Shown: positions 34,638 to 44,278, numbered from the stretch's first letter. The stretch is DNA of 64,000 bases from an uncultured Candidatus Poseidoniales archaeon (GCA_902560445.1 CACELO010000001.1:106968-170967), one strand, 5' to 3'. The notes: generated from the sequence alone by a model not told the origin. Made by a program: numbers and translations.

Positions 34638-36947
34638 TTATTCTGCGGTCTGAATCTGATAAATTCTATCTCGAAGTGCCGCAGCTCGTTCAAAGTCTAG
34701 CCTAGCCGCAGCCTGCTTCATTTCTTTCTCAAGACGCTCAATCAAGTTGGCTCGTTCACTATCATCAATTGATGCATCTTCGATATCATCCTCACTCAAC
34801 GCTTCGTGGGCGGCCTCAACCCAATCAGGCTGACTGATATTATCTAAAACGGAATCTGTAGAATTCCATGCGCCAGCCCCGAGTCCGTATTTCTTGACAA
34901 TTCCATCCAGTCCTTTCTTTCCTGGTTTACGAGCAACTAATCTTCGCCCACCGCCCTTTCCTTTTCCTGCGGCTCCAGCCATCAGGTCTTCAACTTCCGC
35001 ACCCATTACAGGTAGTGCCTTTCGAATGGTCTTCGGGATGATTCCATTTTCCTCATTGAATGCTTCTTGTCTACGTCTTCTAGCGTTTGTTTGTCCTATA
35101 GCCGCCTCCATCGAAGGAGATACAGAATCAGCGTACAGAATCACCTTTCCATTCTCATTTCGACTTGCTCTACCAATGGTTTGCAGTAATGAGCGCTCAT
35201 TCCTTAGAAACCCTTCACGTTCTGCATCGAAAATTGCAACAAGTGAAACCTCTGGAATATCAAGACCTTCTCGAAGAAGGTTGATTCCAACAATTACATC
35301 GATATGACCTAGTCTTAGTGCTTTGATGATTTCAGTTCTCTCCAATGTATCAATTTCTGAGTGAAGATAGTGCGCCTTTACATTCATCTTGAGTAAATAT
35401 TCTGCAACCTCTTCAGCGAATTTGATTGTCATCACAGTTACCAATACTCTCTCGTTTCTCTCGACACATTGGTTGATTTCACTGAGCAAATCGTCCACCT
35501 GACCTTTGGTAGGTCTTACTTCTATCCCTGGATCTAGCAATCCAGTAGGTCGAATCTCCATTCTGACGACCTCAGGTAAGTCAACAAGAATTTCTTCCAT
35601 AGGATACCGTGCAATTTTCTTTGGCACATCTGCTTCTCCCGCTCCACCCCCAGCCGGTGCATGTAGTAACCCCTCGTGTACGGATTTTCCAGAAATTTCT
35701 GAGAGATGGCGCAACTCCCTTTCTCCGGGGGTTGCGCTAACATAGAGCATTTGAGGAATCAACTCTTGGAATTCAGCGAGTTTCAGAGGACGGTTATCAT
35801 GAGCGCTGCGAAGTCGGAATCCGTACTCGACTAGATTTGCTTTTCTCGACCAATCTCCACCAAACATTCCACCTACTTGTGGTAGAGTAACATGACTCTC
35901 ATCCATGATTACCAGATATTTCTCTCCACCACCATGATATGACTCGGCGCAATATCGGTAGAAATCAAGCAAACAGTATGGTCGCTCTCCCGGTTGCCTA
36001 CCATCGAAGTGCATCGAGTAATTCTCGACACCCTTGCAAGAACCGGTTTCGCGTAGCATCTCTAAATCGAATTTGGTTCTCTGTTCGATTCGATGAGCCT
36101 CTAAATCTAGACCCTTTCGTTCATAGAAATTTACCCGTTCATCTAATTCATCCTCAATATCTTCAATCGCTTGAAGGAATCTTTCTTCACTAGTCATGTA
36201 GAATTCTTTGGGATGAATCCAAGCCTCTTCGAATTCGTCCAGCGGCTCCCATGAAACCGCTTCACAAACTGTGATTTTTTCTATCCCATCCCAGCCGAAT
36301 CGTATTCTAATTGGATCATCTCTACTAGGCATCCAGACATCGAGTACCTCACCTCGAAGTCTTACATCTCCTCTAGCAATATCTCCGGTTGTTCTTCGAT
36401 ATTGCATCTCAACCAAAGCGCGCATGACATCCTGTGGTTCTAGCGCTTCTCCAACCTGCAAATGCAAATAGGATTCTTGGAATGCTTCTGGAGGATTCAA
36501 ACCATAAATTGCGCTAACAGTTCCAACAGTAATTACATCAGGACGAGTGACAAGACTAGCAACAGTCGAGAATCGTTCTTGTTCGATTCTCTCATTCATT
36601 TGCAATTCTTTATCGATGTATAAGTCTCGATTAGGTAGGTAAGCCTCAGGTTGGTAGTAGTCGTAGTAACTAACGAAATACTCAACAGCATTCTCTGGAA
36701 ACAGCTCGCTCATTTCTTGCCATAACTGTCGAGCAAGGGTCTTATTGTGAGATAGAATCAGCGTAGGTAAGCCTAATCTCTGGATAATATTGGCCATGGC
36801 GAAGGTCTTCCCAGAACCGGTAACTCCCATCAAGACACAGCGCTCTTGACCAGCTTCGATTTGTTCCATCAGTCTATCAATCGCTGCCTCTTGGTCCCCC
36901 GCCGTATCATATTCTGAATGAAGGTGGAACATGCTGACATCTGACAT
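34638..36947 (-). CDS. uvrB: Excinuclease ABC subunit B
   Basis: The 769-residue damage-recognition helicase has Walker A GVTGSGKTFAMA and the beta-hairpin YFVSYYDYYQPEAY. It also has the DEAD-like DESH box (VIMDESHVTLPQ), motif VI QTIGRASRN and the C-terminal UVR domain (ERLEKEMKQAAARLDFERAA) that binds UvrC. About 100 residues before the UVR domain are longer than usual. The start is the ATG at 36947, six bases after CAGGTG. Bacterial-type UvrABC occurs in some mesophilic archaea; uvrA and uvrC are not in the window. Confidence 0.97.
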   Translation of the reverse strand: MSDVSMFHLHSEYDTAGDQEAAIDRLMEQIEAGQERCVLMGVTGSGKTFAMANIIQRLGLPTLILSHNKTLARQLWQEMSELFPENAVEYFVSYYDYYQPEAYLPNRDLYIDKELQMNERIEQERFSTVASLVTRPDVITVGTVSAIYGLNPPEAFQESYLHLQVGEALEPQDVMRALVEMQYRRTTGDIARGDVRLRGEVLDVWMPSRDDPIRIRFGWDGIEKITVCEAVSWEPLDEFEEAWIHPKEFYMTSEERFLQAIEDIEDELDERVNFYERKGLDLEAHRIEQRTKFDLEMLRETGSCKGVENYSMHFDGRQPGERPYCLLDFYRYCAESYHGGGEKYLVIMDESHVTLPQVGGMFGGDWSRKANLVEYGFRLRSAHDNRPLKLAEFQELIPQMLYVSATPGERELRHLSEISGKSVHEGLLHAPAGGGAGEADVPKKIARYPMEEILVDLPEVVRMEIRPTGLLDPGIEVRPTKGQVDDLLSEINQCVERNERVLVTVMTIKFAEEVAEYLLKMNVKAHYLHSEIDTLERTEIIKALRLGHIDVIVGINLLREGLDIPEVSLVAIFDAEREGFLRNERSLLQTIGRASRNENGKVILYADSVSPSMEAAIGQTNARRRRQEAFNEENGIIPKTIRKALPVMGAEVEDLMAGAAGKGKGGGRRLVARKPGKKGLDGIVKKYGLGAGAWNSTDSVLDNISQPDWVEAAHEALSEDDIEDASIDDSERANLIERLEKEMKQAAARLDFERAAALRDRIYQIQTAE

Positions 36948-37013
36948 TGGCATCACCTGAGGGATATCGTGCTTATTTTGGGAGTTATTGAACTCTGATA
37001 TTGAATTAACCTC

Positions 37014-37922
37014 TTATTGTGTTCCAACAGTACTTGGCTCATGTATGATAATTGCTGCCAACAAGACCCAACCGGTCAGCATTGAAACTCGGAATAGAGT
37101 TGTTTGAAAATCTGCAATTCTTTCTCTTGCAATGATAACAGCGATATTTGCAATGGCCATAATTCCAGCGGCTGCTAAGAAATAGATTTCATCCATCGGG
37201 TCGGCGATTGCGAAGCAAGCAAACCAAAGTAAAGTCAGTTGCACCGATGTTCGTGTAGTTGCTTGTTCGGAAAATCTCGCTGGGAACGAATGAATTCCTT
37301 GTTTGCGATCGCTTTCAACATCCATGCGAGCATAATTGATATCAAAGGCAGTAATCCAAAGAGCTACTCCTAAACTGATGAAGAAGATGGTAGGATACCA
37401 ATGTGAATTTAGTATTGCATCCCACCGATGGACATCAGCCGAGAGTGCCAGCCAAGCGCCCGCGGGAGCCAAACCAAGGCAGAGCCCCAACCAAAGGTGA
37501 CAACCCCAAGTGTAACGCTTGGTATATGGATAAATTACGAACGCTAAGACAGGTAACCAAGCCATCATCAATGCGACTTCATTTAGTTGCCAGGCACTGA
37601 ATAGTAGCATAATCAAGAATACCAAACCTAAATTCCAAGCGGTTCGCATAGACATTGAGCCACTTACTAAATGTCGGCTTTCAGTACGCGGATTTTGAGC
37701 ATCTATGTCACGATCAATGATACGATTCAGAGTCATTGCAAGGCCCCTTGCCCCGACCGCTGCAATTAGAATCCAAACAATGTCCACAGACATCCCACTC
37801 GAGTCGCTTGGGAGTTGTTCGATGAATTGATTGTGAGCGTGAATATAACCGATTAGAACGAACGGTAATGAGAATAGAGTATGCTCAACTTTGACGAATT
37901 CTAGAATTTCTTTGGCCCCCAT
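37014..37922 (-). CDS. ubiA: UbiA-family polyprenyltransferase
   Basis: The 302-residue protein has about eight membrane helices and both Asp-rich motifs: NRIIDRDID and DINYARMDVESDR. The second motif fits the aromatic-substrate branch (UbiA/MqnP) that attaches an isoprenoid tail to a quinone precursor. It starts at an ATG behind GAGGTC, nine bases after the UbiD gene on the same strand. The pairing suggests respiratory quinone synthesis; whether the product is menaquinone via futalosine cannot be shown from this window. Confidence 0.9.
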   Translation of the reverse strand: MGAKEILEFVKVEHTLFSLPFVLIGYIHAHNQFIEQLPSDSSGMSVDIVWILIAAVGARGLAMTLNRIIDRDIDAQNPRTESRHLVSGSMSMRTAWNLGLVFLIMLLFSAWQLNEVALMMAWLPVLAFVIYPYTKRYTWGCHLWLGLCLGLAPAGAWLALSADVHRWDAILNSHWYPTIFFISLGVALWITAFDINYARMDVESDRKQGIHSFPARFSEQATTRTSVQLTLLWFACFAIADPMDEIYFLAAAGIMAIANIAVIIARERIADFQTTLFRVSMLTGWVLLAAIIIHEPSTVGTQ

Positions 37923-37931
37923 AATCCGACC

Positions 37932-39806
37932 TCATAGGTTGTTTTCTTCCATCCAAGCCTCAACCTTAGCCTCTACTTCAGGGTCATGAAGGGTTACTCC
38001 AGGCCAACGCCTAACTGGATGGGGGCCTGTATTACTCGGAATCGGTGCGGTTGCATCCCAAGCAAGTCGAGAACGATTCTCATCGAAATGTAAGTCCCTT
38101 GCCACATCGAATCTACAGAAAAATTGCCACAGTAATTTCCTTCTCCAACCATCTGCCTCTAAGTCGGCATCATCATCTGTGATGAATAGCCAGCGCAGAT
38201 TTTCTGAGCCATTTAGCGACCAGATAGCATCTCTGATATTTACGATATGTTCTCTCTGCGCAGCAGCCCCTTCCTCATTAACGGTTTCAACTGATTCTTG
38301 TGGCCTTGGTCCACCTTCGATATGCGTAGTTACAACCATCATCGAAGGACGTAGCATTCTGACTTGAGTAACACCTTCAATTTGGCTTACAGAATCAACC
38401 AGTGATTCGCCAGGTCCATCTGGTATTGTTAGTCCAAACATCGGATCATCATGAGTTGGGCTTGAAGCATCAATCATCACTTTGTCATGGACATTTAGGT
38501 GAGGTGAGGCATGTGCAAGTGAGTCAGCAACTTGGCCTTTCAGAACTTGTACATCATCCGAGATGTCAACCCTAGAGTCCAAGGCATCAAGAAGAGCATC
38601 TAGGTCCTTTACTGGATGATCTGGGTCGCAAGCGATAATCGATTTTAGGAACATCAATTGACCAGCCCCAAGTAGCCCTAATGCTGTCTTGCGAGCCTGT
38701 CGAGGATAGCGTTGTTTACTAGCCACAATCGCTAAATTGTGAAATCCTGTTTCTAGCGGTAGGAATAGATCAACGACATCTCTGTGTTGGAATTTTAGAA
38801 CCGGACGGAACGCATCTCCCACCGATTCACCCAAATATCCATCTTCCATTGGCGGAACTCCAACTATGGTTGCAGGTAGGACGGCGTTTTTCCTGTGCGT
38901 AATGGCGGTTACGTGCATGAAAGGATATTGCTCAGCTAATGAATAGTAGCCGAAGTGATCTCCGAATGGACCTTCGAGTTTTGTCTCTCCAGGAATTGTA
39001 TATCCCTCGATTACGAAATCTGCTTCTGCTGGGACATAGAGGTCGTTAGTCAGACACTTTGTCAGTCGCAAGCGGGCACCTCCAAGTAAGCCCGCAAATT
39101 CGTATTCAGACAAATTGTCTGGAAGTGGTGCAATCGCTGAGAATATCAATTCAGGTGGCCCTCCAATACAGATCGCAACAGGCATTCTGTTGTCACCGGA
39201 ATCGGCAGCGTGGTCAGCTCCATGCTTGTGACGCTGCCAATGCAATCCAACCTCCTTAGGGCCGAAAATTTGACCTCGATACATTCCCATATTATGGACT
39301 CCAGTATTAGGATCAGCAGTTACTACCAATGGTAGCGTAATGAATGGGCCACCATCTTCTGGCCAAGTGGTTGGAATCGGTAGTTTAGTCACATCAGGTT
39401 CATCCATGCGAACTTGCTGACAGGAACCCTTCCTGATCTTCTTGGGCGCCATCGACATCCCCTGCAAAGCTAGCGGAATACCAGTCCACGGCGCTCGAAG
39501 TATTCCACCTATATCCGGCTTCATCAAACCAACCATTCTTTCGCCTATTTCTGATGGTTCTTCGACACCCAAAGCACGATTAGTTCGCTGGTATGTTCCG
39601 AAGAGATTCATCGCTAAGGGAAATTCACTAATCGAACCGTCAGCCAATCGAGGTTGTTCGAACAAAATAGCCGGCCCTTTCGACTTGACTAACTTGTCAG
39701 CAATCGTCCCAGCTTCAAGATGACAATCCACAGGTTCAGAGACTCTACGCAACTCTCCTGCCCTATCTAACGCGTCGATGTACCGCGAGAGCCTACGCCA
39801 AGTCAT
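37932..39806 (-). CDS. ubiD: UbiD-family decarboxylase
   Basis: UbiD enzymes decarboxylate aromatic acids using prenylated FMN. The 624-residue protein begins with the family pattern WRRLSRYIDALDRAGEL, has the cofactor-region motif EFAGLLGGARL and continues through VGVPPMEDGYLGE. The length is normal to long. The ATG at 39806 matches the family N-terminus; an ATG at 39845 would leave almost no space before the divergent flavoprotein gene. Together with UbiA it probably finishes the quinone head group. The gene for its prenyl-FMN cofactor enzyme (UbiX) is not here. Confidence 0.9.
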   Translation of the reverse strand: MTWRRLSRYIDALDRAGELRRVSEPVDCHLEAGTIADKLVKSKGPAILFEQPRLADGSISEFPLAMNLFGTYQRTNRALGVEEPSEIGERMVGLMKPDIGGILRAPWTGIPLALQGMSMAPKKIRKGSCQQVRMDEPDVTKLPIPTTWPEDGGPFITLPLVVTADPNTGVHNMGMYRGQIFGPKEVGLHWQRHKHGADHAADSGDNRMPVAICIGGPPELIFSAIAPLPDNLSEYEFAGLLGGARLRLTKCLTNDLYVPAEADFVIEGYTIPGETKLEGPFGDHFGYYSLAEQYPFMHVTAITHRKNAVLPATIVGVPPMEDGYLGESVGDAFRPVLKFQHRDVVDLFLPLETGFHNLAIVASKQRYPRQARKTALGLLGAGQLMFLKSIIACDPDHPVKDLDALLDALDSRVDISDDVQVLKGQVADSLAHASPHLNVHDKVMIDASSPTHDDPMFGLTIPDGPGESLVDSVSQIEGVTQVRMLRPSMMVVTTHIEGGPRPQESVETVNEEGAAAQREHIVNIRDAIWSLNGSENLRWLFITDDDADLEADGWRRKLLWQFFCRFDVARDLHFDENRSRLAWDATAPIPSNTGPHPVRRWPGVTLHDPEVEAKVEAWMEENNL

Positions 39807-39875
39807 AACCGCGCGTGGCGATTCACCGTTGAATATGTTCGTCATGACATTTTGGACAAATTAGCCGACGGATTC

Positions 39876-41135
39876 ATGGCCTATCCCACCTCGCCAACCA
39901 TTGTGGCGGAAGACATCACGACGTGCGATGTGCTGGTCATCGGAGCCGGACCGGGTGGTGGTAACGCCGCTCTCCATAGCGCTAGAAATGGTCTCAAGAC
40001 GATTCTAATTGAGGACCATCCGGAGATTGGAACTCCTGTACACTGCGGAGAGTGTATCTCTGATATTGCCTGTGATAATCTCAAACTCGACCTACCGGCT
40101 CACGTCATCAGTAAGCGAGTACACGGCATTCGTGTGATATTCCCAGATGGAACAGCCAAGAAACTCACTGAGGAAGGCTACGTTTTGGAAAAGCACCTTT
40201 TCGAGCGCTGGATTGCAGAGGAAGCAGTATCCGAGGGAGCTCAATTACAACTATCTCACAAATTACGTAGTATGGAGAAACAATACGACGCAAATGGTAA
40301 GTTCACAGGTTGGCTTTGTGATGGGAATGGTGAGCAATTCCCAATTCAAACAAAGGTCATTATTGATGCATCCGGCGTAGCCGCAGTGGCCTCTAAAATT
40401 CTCGATTTAAACACTCGAGGTCAGGTTATTGCAGGTATGCAATACGAGATGCTTGAAGTCCCAACAGATGATTATCTTGACTTTTATATTTGGCCGGAGT
40501 ACGCCGAAAAGGGTTACCTATGGATGATTCCAAAGTGTGACGGTAGAGCCAATGTAGGCTTGGTTACAGAGGATAAGCCGCGCACCAAGAAGGCCCTTGA
40601 CGAATTCATAGAAGCAACCCACTTCAAAGATCTAGAACAAGTTCCACCTCCGTGGAAAGAAAAGGGCAATCCTGCATTCGGTGGTACCATTCCAATTTCC
40701 GGACCTTTCGAATTAACCTATGATGATGGACTTATGCTGGTAGGCGATGCCGCGGGTTTCACTTCACCTTTGTTTGAAGGCGGATCTCATCTTGCTCTGA
40801 AGTCTGCAACTTTTGCAGCAGATGTTGCTGCCGAGCAGATAGCAGCCAACGACCTCTCGGCGAGCAAGATGTCTCGATACCAGAAACTCTGGAGTAATGA
40901 ATTCCCACCTTATGATAAAATTTTGAGAGGAAAGTCGGCATTATTCGATCTTACTGACGAAGACATGTCAATCATGGCTCAGTGTTTCCCTGATGAAATG
41001 AGCAATATGGGTCCACATGGAAAGTTAGCAGTATGTTTGCGACTATTGATGCGAAGACCAAGCCTGTACGGAAAGCGGATTATATCTGCAATGCTTTCAT
41101 TCGGTTATTCAAGGGCGAAGTTTTACGGCTGGTGA
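39876..41135 (+). CDS. Geranylgeranyl reductase-family FAD oxidoreductase
   Basis: The 419-residue flavoprotein has the FAD-binding loop VIGAGPGGGNAALHSA and a GECIS motif. It also has the second FAD motif VGDAAGFTSPLFEGG, as in geranylgeranyl reductases. In archaea these saturate the isoprenoid chains of membrane lipids or of menaquinone. Its place between ubiD/ubiA and ccmF makes quinone side-chain reduction as likely as lipid reduction. The ATG at 39876 is chosen; a TTG at 39852 is also in frame. About 70 bp separate it from ubiD, enough for a two-way promoter. Confidence 0.88.
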   Translation: MAYPTSPTIVAEDITTCDVLVIGAGPGGGNAALHSARNGLKTILIEDHPEIGTPVHCGECISDIACDNLKLDLPAHVISKRVHGIRVIFPDGTAKKLTEEGYVLEKHLFERWIAEEAVSEGAQLQLSHKLRSMEKQYDANGKFTGWLCDGNGEQFPIQTKVIIDASGVAAVASKILDLNTRGQVIAGMQYEMLEVPTDDYLDFYIWPEYAEKGYLWMIPKCDGRANVGLVTEDKPRTKKALDEFIEATHFKDLEQVPPPWKEKGNPAFGGTIPISGPFELTYDDGLMLVGDAAGFTSPLFEGGSHLALKSATFAADVAAEQIAANDLSASKMSRYQKLWSNEFPPYDKILRGKSALFDLTDEDMSIMAQCFPDEMSNMGPHGKLAVCLRLLMRRPSLYGKRIISAMLSFGYSRAKFYGW

Positions 41136-41139
41136 TTCG

Positions 41140-43497
41140 ATACTCCCCACTGTTGGCAATCTTCTGATTTTACTGGCGATAGTTTCCAGCCTAATTTGGT
41201 GCTTCTCACGATTACCGGCAGGAGAACCTCTAGCAAGACATACCACTTTAGCGGCTCAAGTCGCACCTTGGGTATTCTTGACGACTGCATTCATATTCGA
41301 TTTCGAAGTTTTAGATTTGGTTTCAAGATATGGTGGGGAAGAATTACCACTGCTCTATCGAATATCTGCTGTTTGGGGAGGTAGAGCCGGACCACTTCTG
41401 CTTTGGGCGGCAATAATGGGTACTGTCACTTGGTTCATGTCGGGACGCAATGTCTCGAATTCAGTTGAGATCAGACTAATGCACGGTTGTACCGCTGCGA
41501 TAATTGTAATTTCTTGGATTCTCTCACCTTTTGCAGAGTCAACTGGTTGGAGAGGAACTCTCAATCCATTACTACAAACCGACCTAATGGTAATTCATCC
41601 ACCGGTTGTTTTTGCATATTACTCACTCTGTCTAGCAGTTGCTAGTATAGCTCTTGCCGGGCTTATCAAAGGTCATGAGGCGAGGCGAGTGCACGAAGCC
41701 CAACTACACTGGGCACGTGCTGGATTCCTTATCGGAACCATAGGAATTGGATTAGGTGGATTGTGGGCCTATACAGTACTCGACTGGGGTGGATATTGGG
41801 CTTGGGATCCAGTCGAAACAGGCTCTATTCTGCCTTGGTTCGCGCTATTGATGATTGTACATGCCCGTGCGCGAACCGACTCCGAAAGAGACTCTGCAAT
41901 ACTTGCTTCACCAGCCCTTGGCATGCTCGCTGGTGCGCTTGCAATCCATGCAACATTAGTCACGCGTGCGAATGGAGTATGGGCCTCAGTACACTCTTTC
42001 GTCGGTAATGAAGAAGCAAGAGAATACAACGACCCGTACATAAGAATCGTACAATTATTCAACGATGGTGCAGCTGGTTTGGAAGTAGCAGGATATTTCC
42101 TAATTATGATATCACTTTGTTTTGCAGCTTTCTTGTGGTTAGTAAAACAACAAGAGCAACTACTCGATTCATCTTCAAAGACTTCGATGATAATAGAGAA
42201 TCGTAATGTCTCCATTGCTTTGCTCGTCGCTACCCCTGCATTGGGTATTTGGATGGGTTCAACAGCGATAACTTTGGTCGGAGCAGCACTGATGTTTTTG
42301 CTAATCAAAGGAGACTCTGAGAAACCTCCTGCGGCTTGGGTCTTTGGAGGAGTTTTCCTAATGTTGTTCGCAAGTTGGTCGTGGGCCGCAAGTTTGGAAC
42401 AATCGATTATTGGGATGTTACTTTTCTTGGGCCCATGGTTGATGTCTGCGGAAGAAGAGGAATCACCACTAACAAAATTGTTCAACGATACTTCAGTTCG
42501 CATGAAGGTCGCGAGAGCAATTCCTTGGTATTCTGCTGCCGCCTTCCTTACATTGACCTGGTTATTACTAGCCGCTGAGATAGATGGGACCAGCCTAGCG
42601 GCTCACGAATTCTACGGCTCTCCAATACTAGTCTTGGTAATTCTAGCGATTACAATCTACTCTCTTGGAAAGAGCATCGATGCAAAGCGTGGAAACGCAT
42701 TCATGGCTACTACACTACTCGCCTCGTTACTATTCGCATATTACGCAGAGGAGTTCTCTCTTCCCGGCGATCCTCAACTTATGCTCACAGACAATATCTC
42801 ACGGGGTAGCCTTGCAATGTTCATGCTAACTTGGCTATTCGTGGCTCTACCTCCAACCGCGAAGGTGGTATTCACGATTGGTCGCAAGATATTGCCGAAA
42901 TTACGAGCCGATGGAATAACCGCCAAATCTAATGCAGCCCGTTTGAGATTGATTGGTTCCCATCTTGCACACTTAGGACTCATACTACTTCTCTTAGGAC
43001 ACGTACTTACCACTACCTTGGTAGATCGCGCCGACCCAAGCCATCTTGTAACGCTAGAGAAAGACAACCCTGTAAAATTCAAAGAATACGAACTAACTTT
43101 CAGCGATACTGTCTTGCTAAGTGAGGAAGATCCCGAATACGACTACAAAATAGGTGATGGATTCGCTGGATTTGTTATCGAGGTCACAAAAGACGGAGAG
43201 AAAGTCGACGAAGTGACTCCTGGAATTCTCCGCTTTAGTTGGACAACAACTCGCTCGGAAGTAGATAGAGTGGTCCGTCCAAGCGGAGATATGATATTTA
43301 TTCTCGATCAACAACAGGCAGAAATCAGCCTCACCTCAATGATGCGAGGCGAGACCGATGAAGTTGAAGAAATCCGCGTCACAGTACACGATTTGCGGGG
43401 TTCCCACCTTGTCTGGGCTGGTTGGAGCCTAATCATGTTGGGCGGCCTTGCGGCCCTACTCAGTAGTAGCCCAGTGACCTCCGAAGAAGAGGAATAA
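41140..43497 (+). CDS. ccmF: Cytochrome c-type biogenesis protein CcmF, apparent AUA start
   Basis: CcmF is the membrane heme lyase subunit that attaches heme to apocytochrome c. The WWD region (GGYWAWDPVETGSILPW), the LPLLYRISAVWGG motif and many membrane helices are clear. The first ATG/GTG/TTG in frame is the TTG at 41278, which would delete the first helix. The frame is open upstream to a stop at 41047, and from 41140 it encodes ILPTVGNLLILLA, which aligns with the start of E. coli CcmF (MMPEIGN). The codon at the start position is ATA. A GGTG core lies five bases before it, over the stop of the preceding gene. The protein would have 785 residues. Confidence 0.85.
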   Translation: MLPTVGNLLILLAIVSSLIWCFSRLPAGEPLARHTTLAAQVAPWVFLTTAFIFDFEVLDLVSRYGGEELPLLYRISAVWGGRAGPLLLWAAIMGTVTWFMSGRNVSNSVEIRLMHGCTAAIIVISWILSPFAESTGWRGTLNPLLQTDLMVIHPPVVFAYYSLCLAVASIALAGLIKGHEARRVHEAQLHWARAGFLIGTIGIGLGGLWAYTVLDWGGYWAWDPVETGSILPWFALLMIVHARARTDSERDSAILASPALGMLAGALAIHATLVTRANGVWASVHSFVGNEEAREYNDPYIRIVQLFNDGAAGLEVAGYFLIMISLCFAAFLWLVKQQEQLLDSSSKTSMIIENRNVSIALLVATPALGIWMGSTAITLVGAALMFLLIKGDSEKPPAAWVFGGVFLMLFASWSWAASLEQSIIGMLLFLGPWLMSAEEEESPLTKLFNDTSVRMKVARAIPWYSAAAFLTLTWLLLAAEIDGTSLAAHEFYGSPILVLVILAITIYSLGKSIDAKRGNAFMATTLLASLLFAYYAEEFSLPGDPQLMLTDNISRGSLAMFMLTWLFVALPPTAKVVFTIGRKILPKLRADGITAKSNAARLRLIGSHLAHLGLILLLLGHVLTTTLVDRADPSHLVTLEKDNPVKFKEYELTFSDTVLLSEEDPEYDYKIGDGFAGFVIEVTKDGEKVDEVTPGILRFSWTTTRSEVDRVVRPSGDMIFILDQQQAEISLTSMMRGETDEVEEIRVTVHDLRGSHLVWAGWSLIMLGGLAALLSSSPVTSEEEE

Positions 43498-43506
43498 ACC
43501 CGAAAA

Positions 43507-43523
43507 TTCTCCCTAAGGGAGAA
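43507..43523 (+). terminator. Short perfect hairpin between ccmF and the FKBP gene
   Basis: TTCTCCC-TAA-GGGAGAA is a perfect 7-bp stem with a three-base loop, ten bases after the ccmF stop and before the next gene's TATA-like CGTTTGTATC (43525-43534). It may mark the 3' end of the ccmF message. Archaeal terminators are usually T runs, so this is tentative. Confidence 0.35.
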
Positions 43524-43548
43524 CCGTTTGTATCAAAAAGGGGAGATA

Positions 43549-43575
43549 GGTCGGCGGGTCGCCCTCAGGAGGCTA
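43549..43575 (+). promoter_or_regulatory. FKBP leader: GGTCGGCGGG element and Shine-Dalgarno
   Basis: GGTCGGCGGG at 43549-43558 lies 31 bases before the ATG, as in the EF-1alpha leader. CAGGAGG at 43566-43572 is the Shine-Dalgarno site. A TATA-like sequence lies about 20 bases upstream of the element. Confidence 0.45.
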
Positions 43576-43579
43576 ATCC

Positions 43580-44278
43580 ATGGACAACGGTGCAATCGTT
43601 CACGTAGAATACGACCTTTACAATGCTGAATCTGGCGATCTTATCGAGACTACCAGAGAGGAGATTGCCAAGGAGCACGATGTCTTTGATGAAGCTCGCA
43701 CTTACGAGCCGATGATTACCGTAGTCGGAGAAGGTCGCCTAATAGCTGGCTTCGAGGCTCATCTTTCCGATGCTCAGGCAGACAACGAGTACACTTTCGA
43801 TATCGAGCCTGCCGATGCTTACGGTGAGCGCGACGCGTCTCTAGTGGAGACTATCTCCCAGAATGTTCTACTTCGCAGCGTTGGTGACCCAAACATGCTT
43901 GCCATTGGTGCTCCGGTCGAAATCGGCGGTCGTAATGGAATCTTGCAAATGCTACGCGCCGGTCGCGCTCGAATCGATTACAACCATCCTCTAGCGGGTA
44001 CTACACTGCGTTACACATACACCATCGTCAAGGTGGTAGAGGACCGCGCTGAGCGGGTTGCTACACTACTTCAAATGAATACTGGCCGCTCGGACTTCGA
44101 GGTTGAATTCGATGGTGACGATGTTACTATCACACTACCTGATTCAATCGCCTATGACCAGAACTGGGCATATGCCAAGTTCTCTTTGGTCCGCGCACTG
44201 CGCGAGCACCTCGAGGTCGGAACCGTGGTATTCCGAGAAGTTCACGAACCACGCGTTGCAGCAGATGAAGAAGAGTGA
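43580..44278 (+). CDS. FKBP-type peptidyl-prolyl isomerase (SlyD-like)
   Basis: The 232-residue protein has the archaeal FKBP layout. An FKBP half (VHVEYDLYNAESGDLIETT) is interrupted by an IF chaperone insert, with VVGEGRLIAGFEAHL and YTFDIEPADAYGERD typical of SlyD-type enzymes. A C-terminal domain of about 80 residues follows, as in long archaeal FKBPs. It should catalyse proline isomerisation and act as a holdase in the cytosol. No His-rich tail is present. Confidence 0.9.
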   Translation: MDNGAIVHVEYDLYNAESGDLIETTREEIAKEHDVFDEARTYEPMITVVGEGRLIAGFEAHLSDAQADNEYTFDIEPADAYGERDASLVETISQNVLLRSVGDPNMLAIGAPVEIGGRNGILQMLRAGRARIDYNHPLAGTTLRYTYTIVKVVEDRAERVATLLQMNTGRSDFEVEFDGDDVTITLPDSIAYDQNWAYAKFSLVRALREHLEVGTVVFREVHEPRVAADEEE

